Source: Hirudinaria manillensis | Lineage: Eukaryota; Annelida; Clitellata; Hirudinida; Hirudinidae | Assembly: GCA_034509925.1 (NCBI GenBank) | Contig: CM067533.1 | Location: forward strand, 9,737,156-9,801,155 | Reading direction: 5' to 3' | DNA: 64,000 nt | Shown: positions 36,754-48,533 of the stretch, piece after piece | Layout of the letters: each line of letters starts with the position of its first letter | How positions within the stretch are numbered: the stretch's first letter is position 1 | The notes under the pieces: generated by a model | The model's input: only the letters and a program-made list of their open reading frames with translations | Databases searched by the model: none | What the model was told of the DNA's origin: nothing | Program-made: the position numbers and the translations under genes

Positions 36754-36895
36754 ATTTTATTTTTATTTATTGGACACAATTGAAGGGCCCATTGGGCCAC
36801 TAATACAATTGCAAGCGGAACAGAGAACATCGACCGGCGTGTACACAGGGGCAGCATTAAGTGTAATTTACAGATTAAGTGTAATTTAAATAGCT
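36754..36895 (-). mobile_element. Truncated retroposon 3' end
   Basis: A segment containing GGGCCCATTGGGCCACTAAT is present here but absent at the duplicate position near 41290. Read on the minus strand it ends in an AATAAAAATAAAAT tail, as expected for a 5'-truncated LINE or SINE. No target duplication could be fixed. Confidence 0.5.
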
Positions 36896-37595
36896 ATTAA
36901 AATCCATTAATAATTAATTAATAAATAATCAACAAATATATTCTTAGATTTCCTTTCCCACTCCCCCCTTCCTTCCGAAAGTTGAGATTTTAACCTTGAC
37001 GTTTCAATGGAAAGCATTGCTTGAGAAATATTTACGGAAATGACGTAAATAGCAAATGACATATGTTTTTGTTTTAGAATAAAACTCATAACGGAAACAC
37101 ACATTAATTAATTAATAAATCAAGTTAATTAAATTAATAATTAATTAATTATAAATATAAATTAATAATTAATATCGACGATCGATCATTTAATATTTAT
37201 TACTTGCAGATAAAATGAAGTTTTCGCAGTTTCGTAGGAACGCTTTTTATTTTTGTTTCTAGAAAGTTTCAAGTCTGCCGACTTCTCACGCCAGAGGTCG
37301 CTTTGTTTTATGTGTTGACAAAGAAAGTCTGATTTTAAGTTTATTTGCAATTAATATTTGAAATAACAAGTCACATGATTTAAGACGACATACGTAACAT
37401 TCCTAACAACCTAACAACCTTAAATTATTGTGAAAAGCTGAATAGCTTCTAGTAATATATGAATAGGAGCTGTTGATCAGGAGTTTTAAAAATAGAATTA
37501 TTTATCGATCCGTCCAAAATATGTGATATCATCAATCAGAGGATTTGATATGAGTTTATTTTGTTGTTTTTTAAGTTCATTTGTTTCATTGTTTT

Positions 37596-37763
37596 TGTTG
37601 TATCTTGAATTACTTGCTATATAATTAAGGACTACTTTGGGAATTGGAGATACTAAGCTACTTTATTACCAAGAATGTGCCTTTGCACTAGCCTCAAAAA
37701 GATTCTGTATATTATCGTAATAAACTTAATTAATAATAAATATAATTACTTTTACCCACAACA
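37596..37763 (-). repeat. Long terminal repeat (3' LTR of the minus-strand element)
   Basis: A 168-bp repeat bounded by TGTTG and CAACA. It carries no visible coding sequence and is adjacent to the polypurine tract at 37764-37773. It matches the other LTR except for a T/C difference in the TATTA(T/C)CGTAAT segment. Confidence 0.95.
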
Positions 37764-37771
37764 CCTCCCCC

Positions 37772-39283
37772 TCATATATAATTATAGATCTTCTTGCTTG
37801 CGTCGATCACGAGATGCTTAGGTGGACTGCGATGGCGTGTGGATCTTTTTGCTGGTTTTGGCATTGCGTCTTCTTGGGAGTGTTCTTCTACCATTGACTT
37901 GCCTCTGTCGAATGGCCAACACCATTCCCTCTGTCTTGCTGACTTGTCAATTGGTCCTTCCTTATCATCAGCATGCCTCTTCCTTCTTGACACGGACTTC
38001 CTACTGTTTCTCCTCCTATCATCGTATTTGTCAGATCTGCATCTGTCATGGCTTCTTGATCTCAATCTACTCCTGTATCGTCTGTGATAACTTCTTGACA
38101 TTGATCCTCTACCATCACTTGGAGAAGGTGAGTGAGATAGAGTACATGAATGGAACCTCCTTCGTTTGTTCCCATTTTTACTGATTGAATCGCCTTGTAT
38201 ATGGACTGAGTAAGATCTCCTTGGAACTCTACTCATCCACTTACTGCCTATTAATGCAACACTGCCATCTACGTTGGCCCGTTCTTGGCCCGTGTGATTA
38301 CTGCAGCAATCCTCTGCTTCTTCCTCCTCCTGAGGCAATGGGTTCCGGACTTCTTTGCTAGGGAAGTCTCGAGAATCCCAAAATGCTGTCCTATCTTCAG
38401 CTATGGCTGAATCAGCATCGACTGTCTTCCCTGGTTTATCCAGGAGCTCGTTCACTCTCTCAACAGGTTCAACATTAATCCTTTCCTCTTCCTCCTTCCA
38501 CGCATCGCAGTGGACAGGAGTAACTGCCACCAAGGTCTCTACGATGACCTCGCACATCATGGCTTCTTCTTGGGCCTCGCCCACTACACCAACTGGATCA
38601 TCCACACTCCCTTCTTCCTCCTTCCATATATCGCAGTGGACAGGGATATTTGCCATCAAGGTCTCTGCGATGACTTTGTACATTATGGCTTCTTCTTGGG
38701 CCTCGCCCAATACATCAAGTGGGGTATCCTTACTCCCTTCTTCCTCCTTCCACGTATCGCAGTGGACAGGAGTAGGTGCAGCCACAGTGTCTGTGCTGAC
38801 CTTGCCCATCTTGGGTTCAACTTGGGTCTCGCCCACTATAACAAGCGGAGTATTCTTACTCCCTTCTTCTTCCTTCCATGTACCGCAATGGACAGGACTA
38901 GGTACAGTCACAGTGTCTGTGCTGACCTTTCCCATCTTGGGTTCAACTTGGGCCTCGCCCACTACCACAAGTGGAGTATTCCCACTCCCTACCTCCTCCC
39001 TCCACGCATCGCAGTGGACAGGGATAGGTGCAATCACGGTATCTGCGCTGAGCATCTTGATTATTGTCAGCCACCGTTCTTGATCTCTTTGCTCCCTTTC
39101 TTCGCGCTCTTGTTTCAATCTCTGTTTTCTTTCTTCGCGCTCTTGTTTCAATCTCTGTTCTCTTTCTTCGCAGTCTTGTTTCTCTCTCTCGCGCTCTTCT
39201 TTCAATCTCTGCTCTTTTCCTTCCTGGTAGGACAGGAACATCATGAACATCTCTGCTACCGAGAGTTTTTGAGCGTTAGTCAT
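37772..39283 (-). CDS. Single ORF of the LTR element: coiled coil, five PVHC repeats, RS-rich tail
   Basis: This frame of about 503 aa fills the entire internal region, from the primer-binding site to the polypurine tract; its TGA overlaps the start of that tract. Residues about 15-80 form a charged coiled coil (EEREQRLKQEREERKQRLKQ). Five tandem repeats of roughly 41 aa follow, each with PVHC(D/G)xW then KEEEGS, TPL and VGEAQ. The last third is rich in Arg/Ser dipeptides (RSRLRSRSHDRCRS) like a splicing-factor RS domain or a nucleic-acid-binding basic tail. No CX2CX4HX4C zinc knuckle is visible. The position suggests a gag substitute; I do not recognise the protein. The ATG chosen is the first after the primer-binding-like sequence. 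Confidence 0.75.
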   Translation of the reverse strand: MTNAQKLSVAEMFMMFLSYQEGKEQRLKEEREREKQDCEEREQRLKQEREERKQRLKQEREEREQRDQERWLTIIKMLSADTVIAPIPVHCDAWREEVGSGNTPLVVVGEAQVEPKMGKVSTDTVTVPSPVHCGTWKEEEGSKNTPLVIVGETQVEPKMGKVSTDTVAAPTPVHCDTWKEEEGSKDTPLDVLGEAQEEAIMYKVIAETLMANIPVHCDIWKEEEGSVDDPVGVVGEAQEEAMMCEVIVETLVAVTPVHCDAWKEEEERINVEPVERVNELLDKPGKTVDADSAIAEDRTAFWDSRDFPSKEVRNPLPQEEEEAEDCCSNHTGQERANVDGSVALIGSKWMSRVPRRSYSVHIQGDSISKNGNKRRRFHSCTLSHSPSPSDGRGSMSRSYHRRYRSRLRSRSHDRCRSDKYDDRRRNSRKSVSRRKRHADDKEGPIDKSARQREWCWPFDRGKSMVEEHSQEDAMPKPAKRSTRHRSPPKHLVIDASKKIYNYI

Positions 39284-39295
39284 CCTCGTCGCCAA

Positions 39296-39463
39296 TGTTG
39301 TATCTTGAATTACTTGCTATATAATTAAGGACTACTTTGGGAATTGGAGATACTAAGCTACTTTATTACCAAGAATGTGCCTTTGCACTAGCCTCAAAAA
39401 GATTCTGTATATTACCGTAATAAACTTAATTAATAATAAATATAATTACTTTTACCCACAACA
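39296..39463 (-). repeat. Long terminal repeat (5' LTR of the minus-strand element)
   Basis: The partner of the LTR at 37596-37763, identical except for one base. The near identity implies a recent insertion. Confidence 0.95.
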
Positions 39464-39806
39464 GTTTTATGTACATAATTGTCTGTTTAATATTCTACAT
39501 GTTCAATCTGCTATATGTTCTTTCAATTGCTTTGATATCTTAATAAACTCATTAAAAAAAATAGAATGTGTTTTTTCATTTCTTTCCTTTCAATTTAATC
39601 AGATTGAGCCACGTTCACGCATGGGCGGGTACACTCAGTACAAAATAATCAGAACTTACTGTACTGACAAAGGACATCATTCATGGCGTGCAGTCACTTA
39701 ATAAGCAAACAAGCATTAATAAGCATTACTTTAGTCACGACTTGAAACTTTTTTAAGCTGTTCTTAAACTTATTCTGATTCTTAAAGTAATGTGTCTCAA
39801 GTCAAC

Positions 39807-39842
39807 CCTAACCTCAACCTTAACCTTAACCTCAACCCAAGA
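39807..39842. repeat. CCTTAA/CCTCAA hexamer array, short copy
   Basis: About six hexamers in the right copy of duplication 2, against about 13 in the left copy at 34592-34668. Confidence 0.9.
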
Positions 39843-40126
39843 TAATCAAAGCGTTCGACTTTGACATATAGAATTTATGTCAAAAAAAATTAAAATAATT
39901 TTAATTGGTTAAACAATTTAAAGACTACAAAATGTTTTAATTTATGAGCAGATATTGCAGAAGAAAATTGAGCAAGGACAGCATTTCAATAGGAATCAAT
40001 GTTTTCTTGGAACAACCACCTGATTTAATTGAAAACGAAATGATTTAAAGAATTATTTGTTCACAAATATTGGCCTAATTCATGCTATGATAGGAATTCT
40101 ATTAAATATATTCAGGCATTCATGTT

Positions 40127-40906
40127 TTAGCAACTATTAGTCATAACAGCCACAACTTCAACAATAACTTGAACACCTAAGTTGTTGACGTCTACAAACA
40201 AATTAAACATAATTAAAAATTAAAAATTAAACATAACAGTTTCCAAATAAACTCATAAACCATTTTTGTTAACAGTTAACTTCCGACAAAAAACCAATCC
40301 TCAACCTACTGGCTACAATGACTGTCAATTTAAATAGACCTTCAATCTTTTCGGTAGTATTAGACCTCGAACACATTGCTGTGTATTCTCCTTCGTCATC
40401 TTTCTTACATCCTTTCAATATTATATCGGACTTACTCTCACCCAAGCGATACTTTTCCTTGAATTCTTCTCCCAACGCACCATCGCTTAGAATGAGTCCT
40501 TTAACCGGCTTCTTCTTAAACCTACAATTTTTAAGCCCTTCAGGGCATGGACAGGTGAAGGTGACGTCATCGCCTTCTATGCATTTCTTCTGTTCAATTT
40601 CTCCATCTTCAGAAAATGCAAAATGATCTTAAAACTCGAATAATTTCAATGGAAATGCATTGAAAGGCGTTAAAAGACTTTTTTTGTAAATAGTTTAAAA
40701 AGTTTGTTTGCCGCCATTTCCAGCCTCTAGACGTATGCACAAGACTGAACATACTGATGAAAAAAACTAGCAAATAATAAAATATTGTAATAATATCTAT
40801 AATAAAAACAATAATATCTTTATGCGTCGTTTCACATTCACGAAACTTGATTTTCATATAAGTTTGGAGACAAACTTTGTCAGTGCAAAAAGTTTGTTCT
40901 TGCAAA

Positions 40907-40952
<46 letters not shown>

Positions 40953-40971
40953 TAATAATAATAATAATAAC

Positions 40972-41015
<44 letters not shown>

Positions 41016-41155
41016 TAATAATAACAACAATAACAATAATAATAATAACTGTTTGTGTAACTAACTAAATATGCCGAATACCTGCTATGACAATGAAAAG
41101 CAGGACAGTAAGAGTTACTAATCGCTGATTAGTCCAAGACTTCTTCCGACGAAGA
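40127..41155 (-). CDS. Ig-like gene 4: duplicate of gene 3 with truncated membrane exon
   Basis: The exons parallel gene 3: leader core 41155-41082 (RLVTLTVLLFIVIA), V exon 40606-40310 (QKKCIEG, TFTCPCPEGL, CRFKKK, IILKGC, DEGEYTAMC) and a shortened last exon 40191-40127. In the last exon the deletion joins VQVIVEVVAVM to a new tail (TNSC-stop), so the membrane span is cut to about 11 hydrophobic residues. The V domain has diverged from gene 3 mostly after the F-strand (SRSNTTEKIEGLF against GGSDTNLQTSL) and in the loop after CRFKK. The product might be secreted or unstable. As in gene 3, the leader exon lacks an in-frame ATG. Confidence 0.6.
40906..41049. repeat. (AAT)n microsatellite
   Basis: Nearly 48 trinucleotide units, AAT with scattered AAC, in the first intron of Ig-like gene 4. 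It explains the poly-Asn and poly-Leu frames. Confidence 0.98.
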
Positions 41156-41939
41156 CTTTATTAAAAGACGATCATAGATGTTTAGAAAATGGATTTGAAT
41201 TTTACAATTTAAGATTAAATATTATTTAAATTTAGGATTCCAATGAAAAAGTTAAGACTTTAATAAATTAAGTAGTACCCCTCGTAAATGATTTATAAAT
41301 AATTAATGAATAATGAATAATTAATTAATAAATAATCAACAAATATATTCTTAGATTTCCTTTTCCACTCCTCCCTTCCTTCCGAAAGTTGAGATTTTAA
41401 CCTTGACGTTTCAATGGAAAGCATTGCTTGAGAAATATTTACGGAAATGACGTAAATAGGAAATGACATATGTTTTTGTTTTAGAATAAAACTCATAACG
41501 GAAACACACATTAATTAATTAATTAAGTTAATTAAATTAATAATTAATTAATTATAAATATAAATTAATAATTAATATCGACGATCGATCATTTAATATT
41601 TATTACTTGCAGATAAAATGAAGTTTTCGCAGTTTCGTAGGAACGCTTTTTATTTTTTTTTCTAGAAAGTTTCAAGTCTGCCGACTTCTCACGCCAGAGG
41701 TCGCTTTGTTTTATGTGTTGACAACGAAAGTCTGATTTTAAGTTTATTTGCAATTAATATTTGAAATAACAAGTCACATGATTTAAGACGACATACGTAA
41801 CATTCCTAACAACCTTAAATTATTGTGAAAAGCTGAATAGCTTCTAGTAACATATGAATAGGAGCCGTTGATCAGGAGTTTTAAAAATAGAATTATTTAT
41901 CGATCCGTCCAAAATATGTGATATCATCAATCAGAGTGC

Positions 41940-44900
41940 AAACTGTAAATTCGAAGTTTAAAGACACGAACCTGTGATGGTGGTAGGATGACATCCATTG
42001 TTCAATTTCAAGTAGGGAAGTGGATGACTTTTTTTGATCGAACGTTGATTCCTGTGATGATCACGATCATTGCTACTTGATTTTCACATCCCTTCAAGAA
42101 AATATTTAAAATACTTAAATATATTTCATTATTAATTTGAGAGTTTGTAAAGAACATTACGTGATAAGAACGACAAGCATTATTCGAGTCAGACTTAAGA
42201 ATCTATTTCAAGATTTATTGAAGGCATTGGTACATAAGGACATCAAATAGTGTGTCAAAGAATCAATGCAATGAATAATTCAAAACTCGACAGGAATGTT
42301 GTGCACTTCCAATAAACTACTTTCAGAATGTCGGATTATTTCTTAATGTTGACAAAGAATGAAAATTACGCAAAGAATTACTAAGAATTACTAAGCAAGA
42401 GACAAGTTGAGTTCCAAAATGCCTCCCAAGTGGCTGTTTCTTCTGCAGGAACTTTGAAGAAATGCTTCTGTGATGCTGCAATGTTCCGTTTGAAATATTA
42501 TTGCGTAACCATGGCGACGTATGTAAGCAAAGGGAATCCTTTTGATTCGAATTTAGTCAGGAGAAACAAATTTGTCTGTTGACTATGCGAAACAGGTGAT
42601 ATTGATTAATACACCTGGTTGCTTAGGTTTTCTAATGGGAGACCGATTGAAAGGGTTTCATGTTGAAATGCTGTTCAATTATGTCAATTATGAATATTAT
42701 GACTTGCATTGTTCATTGGTTCAACACCAAACTCTGGTCATTCATGACTAAAAGGTGGCCACTAGAAATTAATAAAGTACTTTTATAAATTGCAATTTAA
42801 GCTTTGGGGTTCTAAATAGCACGTAGTATTTTAAGACATTAAAATTTTAATTTTTAACATTTTTATTTTAAATTAAAATATTGACTATCATTTTATAATC
42901 CTCGATTACCGCAAACATGTTAAGACTTCACCTTTGAACTCTGGACATAAAACATTACACCACTTAAGACATAACAATGGGTGAATTGTTTTTAGGAGCT
43001 TAGAAAAGTTAAATAATAAAATCAGCAACAATGGTAATAATAATGAACTAATAATAATAATAATGACAACGCATTAATAATAAAATAATAATAATAATAA
43101 TATAAACAAGAACAACAATAACGACGCAGTATATTCTATATGATCGCAATAGATCATGCAATCAATAGATCAATAGACATTGAGAAATATAATAACAACA
43201 ATCTTTTTATGAAGTAAATGTAATTCTTTTTGCAAAGGTGAAACAAGTAACTTAAATACGTGTGGATGTTTAAGTACTCTAGTAACAATTAAACCATATT
43301 CAGAAAAACTTGAGTGCACGAATGAAGTGGTTACTGCAAACAAATGATTATATTATCTCACAATTTTTAATGGCTACAAGTGGATATGCTTCTGATAAGA
43401 TGGGAAGTTAATGACAAGTCGTAGAAATAAAGATAAAATTAGAAAAAAAAAATAAATTGCCATATTGCAGGGCAAATAAGATTACTTAAACTCTTGAGTT
43501 ATATGAAAAAGATATTCCAAATTCTTGTCGTGATGTTTCTCAAAAAAGAGAGAAACAGAGACACAGCAAAGTAAAAGTTCTTTAAAACAAAAAAGGGGTT
43601 TCAATTTAATTTACTTTCAACGTTTCAAGGACTTTCAAGTGATGTTTCATTTATTAATTTATTGCTAATTTATTAGTTAAAATTAGGCTATTATTGTTAG
43701 ATATCAGAAAATGTATTAATTAAAACCATAAACAACCGAAATCAGCTAAACAAAAACTGAAATTCAAATCAAAATTGTAATCCGATCTTTCTCGACGTAT
43801 GATCCAAATGAAATTATGAAATGCCACCTAACTACGTAAGTTTGCAAAAATAGACACATGCAATACGGCAGCAGAATCGCCAACATTTACCTGTGTTTTG
43901 CCCTCCAAACTCTTTAATAATCCATAATTCATAAATGCGTGTTTGTACAATTGTTGTTTTTTTTTTTATAAAAAACGCAAAACGAACACGCGACTCAACT
44001 TCGCAGACGATTGTGTATGTGACATGAACTGCGTTCTTTTAACCCAAAATTATTAGAAACTATTTCAAATAATTTTCTATTTCAAAAAATGTAATTTAAT
44101 AAATAATTTAAATAAATTTTATTGATTTTAACTGATAAGCTTATATATAAGCAAGTTATGTTATTAAGCAATCATTCGTTTGTTGCTACCCATCCGTTTT
44201 ATCTAAATTTCTAAAAAAATGCAATAATCAATATTTAACTGTTAATTTTAAAGAAATCCAATGTAAAATTCAACAGAATGTAGGCCGTTATCTAACAACT
44301 TAACCTTTGCAGCAAATTTCCACAAGAAAATAAATTAGATAAATTTATATTAAATTTGTTATATTAAACCTTTTTTAAGAGCAAAGGCCAAAGAATAAAA
44401 AAATCTTCATTGAAACATAATATAACATCATTAAAAATTTATAACTCTGTTTATATTCCTTTATCTTTCAGATAAACAGTAAAATTTACAAAATATTTCC
44501 ACATGATATTTTGTTGCTAAATCGAACATTTAAATCGATCGAACGAATCCTCGGCTTGTTTACGTGCTACAGTGGTCTGCAAATAAAATAGTCGCTTCGA
44601 TTTCATAACCGATACTTTGTTCGAACGACCAATGTTTTTTGTATATAATTAATTGAGGAGAAAATAATCTCTGAAGTAAGTTGAATCCCTAACAGTTAGA
44701 AGCCAAGATCGAATAATTACCTTTTTAGCATTCAATAGGCTTCAATTGCTTTGACAGCTTCTATTGACTTCTGAAGAGCCAGCTCATGAGGCACTTCAAA
44801 TTGAAATTTTATTGCTCAGCAAATAATTGCTTTGATGAGTTTTTTTTTTGTTTTCCCTGTTCTTTTATTTCATCCACTTATCTTCCACCTCCTTCGAAGT

Positions 44901-45360
44901 GAAATATTCAATGAAATGGCACTAATGGTAGAATGACTTGTTTGTATTTTTTATCACTGCAGCACGTAAACAATGTTTTCAGATAGTTTTATTCAAATTA
45001 AGCCGAACTATATCCGAGTAATTTACGTTAAAGAGTTTAAAATAAAATTCATAGCTACGTAATTTCAAGATCCTGTATTATTGTAACAGTGCATACGTGA
45101 CATATAATGATCAGTCGACACGTGAATATTTACAATTAGAACGTTAATAACTGGCAGAATAAATTTAATATCATATTATAATATTAATATCATAAATAAT
45201 AATAATAATAATTCAGGTTAATTAAAGTGGCATTATGTCCGATGGACTTCAAGGCCACTGACCTTACCCAACCATCAAAGCAGTTACAATTCAATTTACG
45301 ATTGCAAATAATAAATAAAAATAAACCTCCCTAACGAGCAAAACCACTGAGCACAGCACC
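41940..45360. other. AT-rich intergenic spacer
   Basis: About 3.4 kb with no open frame, repeat or splice pattern I can support. It begins where duplication 2 ends (sequence diverges after TCATCAATCAGAG near 41938). No V-like motif (CRFKK or DEGxY) was found on either strand. Confidence 0.55.
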
Positions 45361-46739
45361 TCAACACAAACAAAATGCAGAAATTAAAAAGCTAATAACG
45401 TACAGCAGCAAAGTATGAACGTTGTTCCTGCAACACGTGTTGGAAGAATGGTTTTTGTGATTCACCTCTGAAAGAATAATCTAATTTCAAAAATTTCAAT
45501 TTGAGTTACCTCTCTCTTTATGATGCTCAACTTCCTAGCAGATGGTTGATTTTGTAATAATAATAATCATAATAATATAAAATTATAATAATAAAATTAT
45601 ATTATTATTTTATAATGTCATTTGCAATAAATTTCATGCCTTGGTTAACATTATCAAATAACTATCAAATAGAAATTATATTTCATAATTTGCATTGTTT
45701 AGAAAATCCGTAACAAAAATAACTTCACAAAGTTAGAACAAAAAGATCATCACCATCATCATCACCATCACCATCACCATCACCATCATCATCATTACTC
45801 GAGCAAACCTGTTTCGTGAAGAATCTCCAGGCTAAACTTGTTTTCCTCGATACTTTCCTCGCACATCCACCCATAAATCCCCCCATCCTCCTCACTGCAA
45901 TTCCGCAGCGTGATGTGGTCTTTGAGTTCATCGAATTCGAACCGTGGAGGGTCATTCGGTGCACCGTTGCGCGATATGTAGTCCTGGTCGTCCATTTTCT
46001 TGAATTTGCAGCGATTCAAATCATAGGCACGTGGCCTTTCGAATTTGACATTCCCACCAAAATGACATTTCAAATGATGTGCTGAATTAAATTTCTAAAC
46101 GAATTATTCTCTAAATTATGAATATTTATCATTAAAAGCTTTACCTTTAACTTTCAGTTCAGGTATGAACTCCAGGCGATACTGCCTGTTAACGTTGCAA
46201 CTGCCGCACATCCAAACGTAAGTCCCCTCGTCGTCTTCGTGACACTCCTTCAGCGTTATGTTGGTTTTGCTGTCGTTCAATTCGTACTTGGAAGGTTGAT
46301 TCACTTTGCCACGAAGGACGATGTAACCCCCTTGGAACAACTTCTTGAATCTGCAATCGTCAAACTCTTCGGGACAACAAGGACACCTGAAACTGACAGC
46401 ATTTCCTCCATGGCACTTCACTTCGTTTATTTCCCCTGGTGAAGCTGTGCACGAATTGATTATTAAAAATCACTTGTTTTTAATCACAGAATTCCAAACA
46501 TTCTCAACCTTTTCTCAAGTTTATTCATTTAAGAGACGATTAATTATGAAATATAATTTTGAAAATAAATAAATAATTTGATTTCAAACAAAACTATCGT
46601 CCGAATCCTTATAACCGCCAAAAAAATTGCAACTTAAATTAAAAATATGGTTAATTAGTAATTGATATTTATGTCTACGAGCACCTCGAACTAGGAACAA
46701 CAAGGATGGAGTATGGAATCCATTTTGAAATCACTAACC
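45361..46739 (-). CDS. Ig-like gene 5: two V-like domains and membrane exon
   Basis: Exons 46444-46145 (V1), 46081-45809 (V2) and 45467-45361 (membrane) join in phase. V1: VKCHGG, SFRCPCCPEEF, CRFKKLF, NITLKEC, DEGTYVWMCG. V2: LKCHFG, KFERPRAYDLNRCKFKK, ITLRNC, EDGGIYGWMC; it has lost the CPC cysteines. The last exon encodes VHTLLLYVISFLISAFCLC followed by stop, a terminal membrane segment with a Cys-rich end that could be acylated. A hydrophobic piece with a good donor (ILNILLSWMIGSVFG, donor after 46739) is the likely leader exon, with correct phase but no in-frame ATG. An ATC microsatellite lies just inside the intron after V2 (45746-45795). Confidence 0.65.
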
Positions 46740-47513
46740 AAAGACCGAACCAATCATCCACGAAAGAAGGATGTTTAAGATGTACTTCCGTCTGGTCGTT
46801 GAATCTAAACTTTTGCCAAATATTTCCAACGACTTGATTTAATTATTTATTTCTAGAATAACTTACTTTTATAGTATATTATTAATATTATATATATATA
46901 TCCGATTAAACGTTATTATATAACGCATCGTGTCGGATGGTCGACCATTGTTCTGGTGACCAGTCACGGTTGATTTAACATCCACTGGATTTGTGGAAAT
47001 ATTTTTGGATATAATAAACATTTATAGAAATTTTAAAATAATTTTAGCATTTGAAAGGCTAACATAATACTTAATGAATGAACTCAATAAAAGATACAAA
47101 AGAATTCTTCAAAACCTTACACTTTCATCGTGTTCAAGTCCAACATTTCACAAAAAGAACTTAAAAAAATCGATTACCAAATTTGGTTACGCATCACTTT
47201 GGTTTGAACCACCCTGGCTGTGAATGTATGCAAAATGCACAGCATAACAACCACAATAATTCTTGTAAATAATTAAAAATACGTAAATAAACCGATTTCC
47301 TGGCACCTAAAATGCCTTAGTCATCTGAGTTATGACTTATTTTGTTTATTTTAATATTTTTAATCTTTTTGCTCGATCCTTGACCCTGACCTAGATGATC
47401 GATTTTCCTAAAATTTAAAAAATAAATCTGATTTACTCTTGCCAGATATTCACTTTTACCCGAGTCTGCCTCGAAAAATTTCAAAATTTCCTTTGAAAAA
47501 TGGATATTTCTTA

Positions 47514-47610
47514 AATGTGTTTATTATTTAAAATATGTTTATTATTTAAAACATGTTTATTATTTAAAATATGTTTATTATTTAAAATATGTTTATTATT
47601 TACAAAATGT
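47514..47610. repeat. 18-bp tandem repeat
   Basis: Five copies of ATGTTTATTATTTAAAAT with single-base variants, just downstream of the Ig-like gene 6 stop. Confidence 0.9.
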
Positions 47611-47654
47611 TGGTGGAAAAGAATGTTAAAATATCTGTGAATGAATTTTAACTT

Positions 47655-48533
47655 TTATTTAAAGAATACTGTTATATTAATTCTAACAAATGAATATACA
47701 AAAAAAAAATAAATAAATGTATTTTTGTAAACAATTATTAAAAAAATAATTTCGCTGGAAACAACAGCAGCAGACATTCCAACATTTTGCTGTGGAATTC
47801 GTCGGATTTGTTGGTCCTTAACGCTAAGAAAAATAATTATAAAATTATAAAATAATTATAAAATTCGTCGGATAATAATAATAATAATAATTAGAACAAC
47901 TTTTTTAATAATTAAAAATATTTATAACTAAATATAAGTTAAAAATATTTATAATATTTAAACATATAAAACTCACTTGAAGCTGAACTTCCAGTATGAA
48001 ATGCAAAACGTCATCATCGTCGTCGTCATCATCACCACCACCACCACAACCTCGGCAGACCCAAAAGAAGATTCCTTCGTCATTGAAGTTGCAATCTTTC
48101 AAGGTGATGTGACTTTTGTTCTCTACCATTTGGTACCTGGAGCGGTTAACTTTACCATGGTAAACGATGTAACCTTCCTCGTACAGTTTCTTGAATCTGC
48201 ACCCATTGAACCGTGACGAACAGCAAGGACATGGAAACTGAACATCGCTTCCTTCCTGGCATTTGATTCGATGTGTTGGTCCAACTGCAGCATTTAATTT
48301 TCCAATTCACTCTTTTGCAATCTTTATGCATTATTTGAGGCTTTAAATAGTCTCATTTTTTATCGATGTGAGGCGATGTTGTAAGTCATATTTAATGCGC
48401 TATATAATTTAAATTTAATTTAAAAAAAATTAAAAGTTAAACTTGAAGTCAAACCTGAAGAGGTACTCACAGAAGTTGTCAGCAGAAAAACGGCGATGCC
48501 AAACCGAGTCCATGTGCTGAGAATCGGACTCAT
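47655..48533 (-). CDS. Ig-like gene 6: signal peptide, V-like domain with Gly/Asp loop, membrane exon
   Basis: The exons are 48533-48467 (ATG, then signal peptide with core FGIAVFLLTTS), 48284-47977 (V domain: IKCQEG, QFPCPCCSSRF, CRFKKLY, ITLKDC, DEGIFFWVC) and probably 47816-47655 (SAAVVSSEIIFLIIVY and a long hydrophobic tail), in total about 178 aa. After the F-strand cysteine the loop equivalent to CDR3 is a run of Gly then eight Asp, encoded by a GGT/GAT/GAC microsatellite. The membrane exon acceptor (TTAAG) is weak, so the 3' part is less sure than the rest. It is in the same orientation as its neighbours. Confidence 0.65.

Larger units (their letters stand above)
37591..39468 (-). mobile_element. 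Compact non-autonomous LTR retrotransposon with 5-bp target duplication
   Basis: Two 168-bp LTRs (37596-37763 and 39296-39463) differ at one position. Both begin TGTTG and end CAACA. The target duplication GTTTT lies at 37591-37595 and 39464-39468. On the minus strand the left LTR is followed by TTGGCGACGAGGATG (tRNA primer-binding-like), then one open frame, then the polypurine tract GAGGGGGAGG directly against the right LTR. There is no protease, reverse transcriptase, RNase H or integrase. It must be mobilised in trans by a relative. Confidence 0.95.

Noticed and set aside
38355-39328. Plus-strand frames of 242 and 272 codons with repeated SQWTG or similar motifs
   Set aside because: They are antisense translations of the PVHC repeats of the LTR element ORF.
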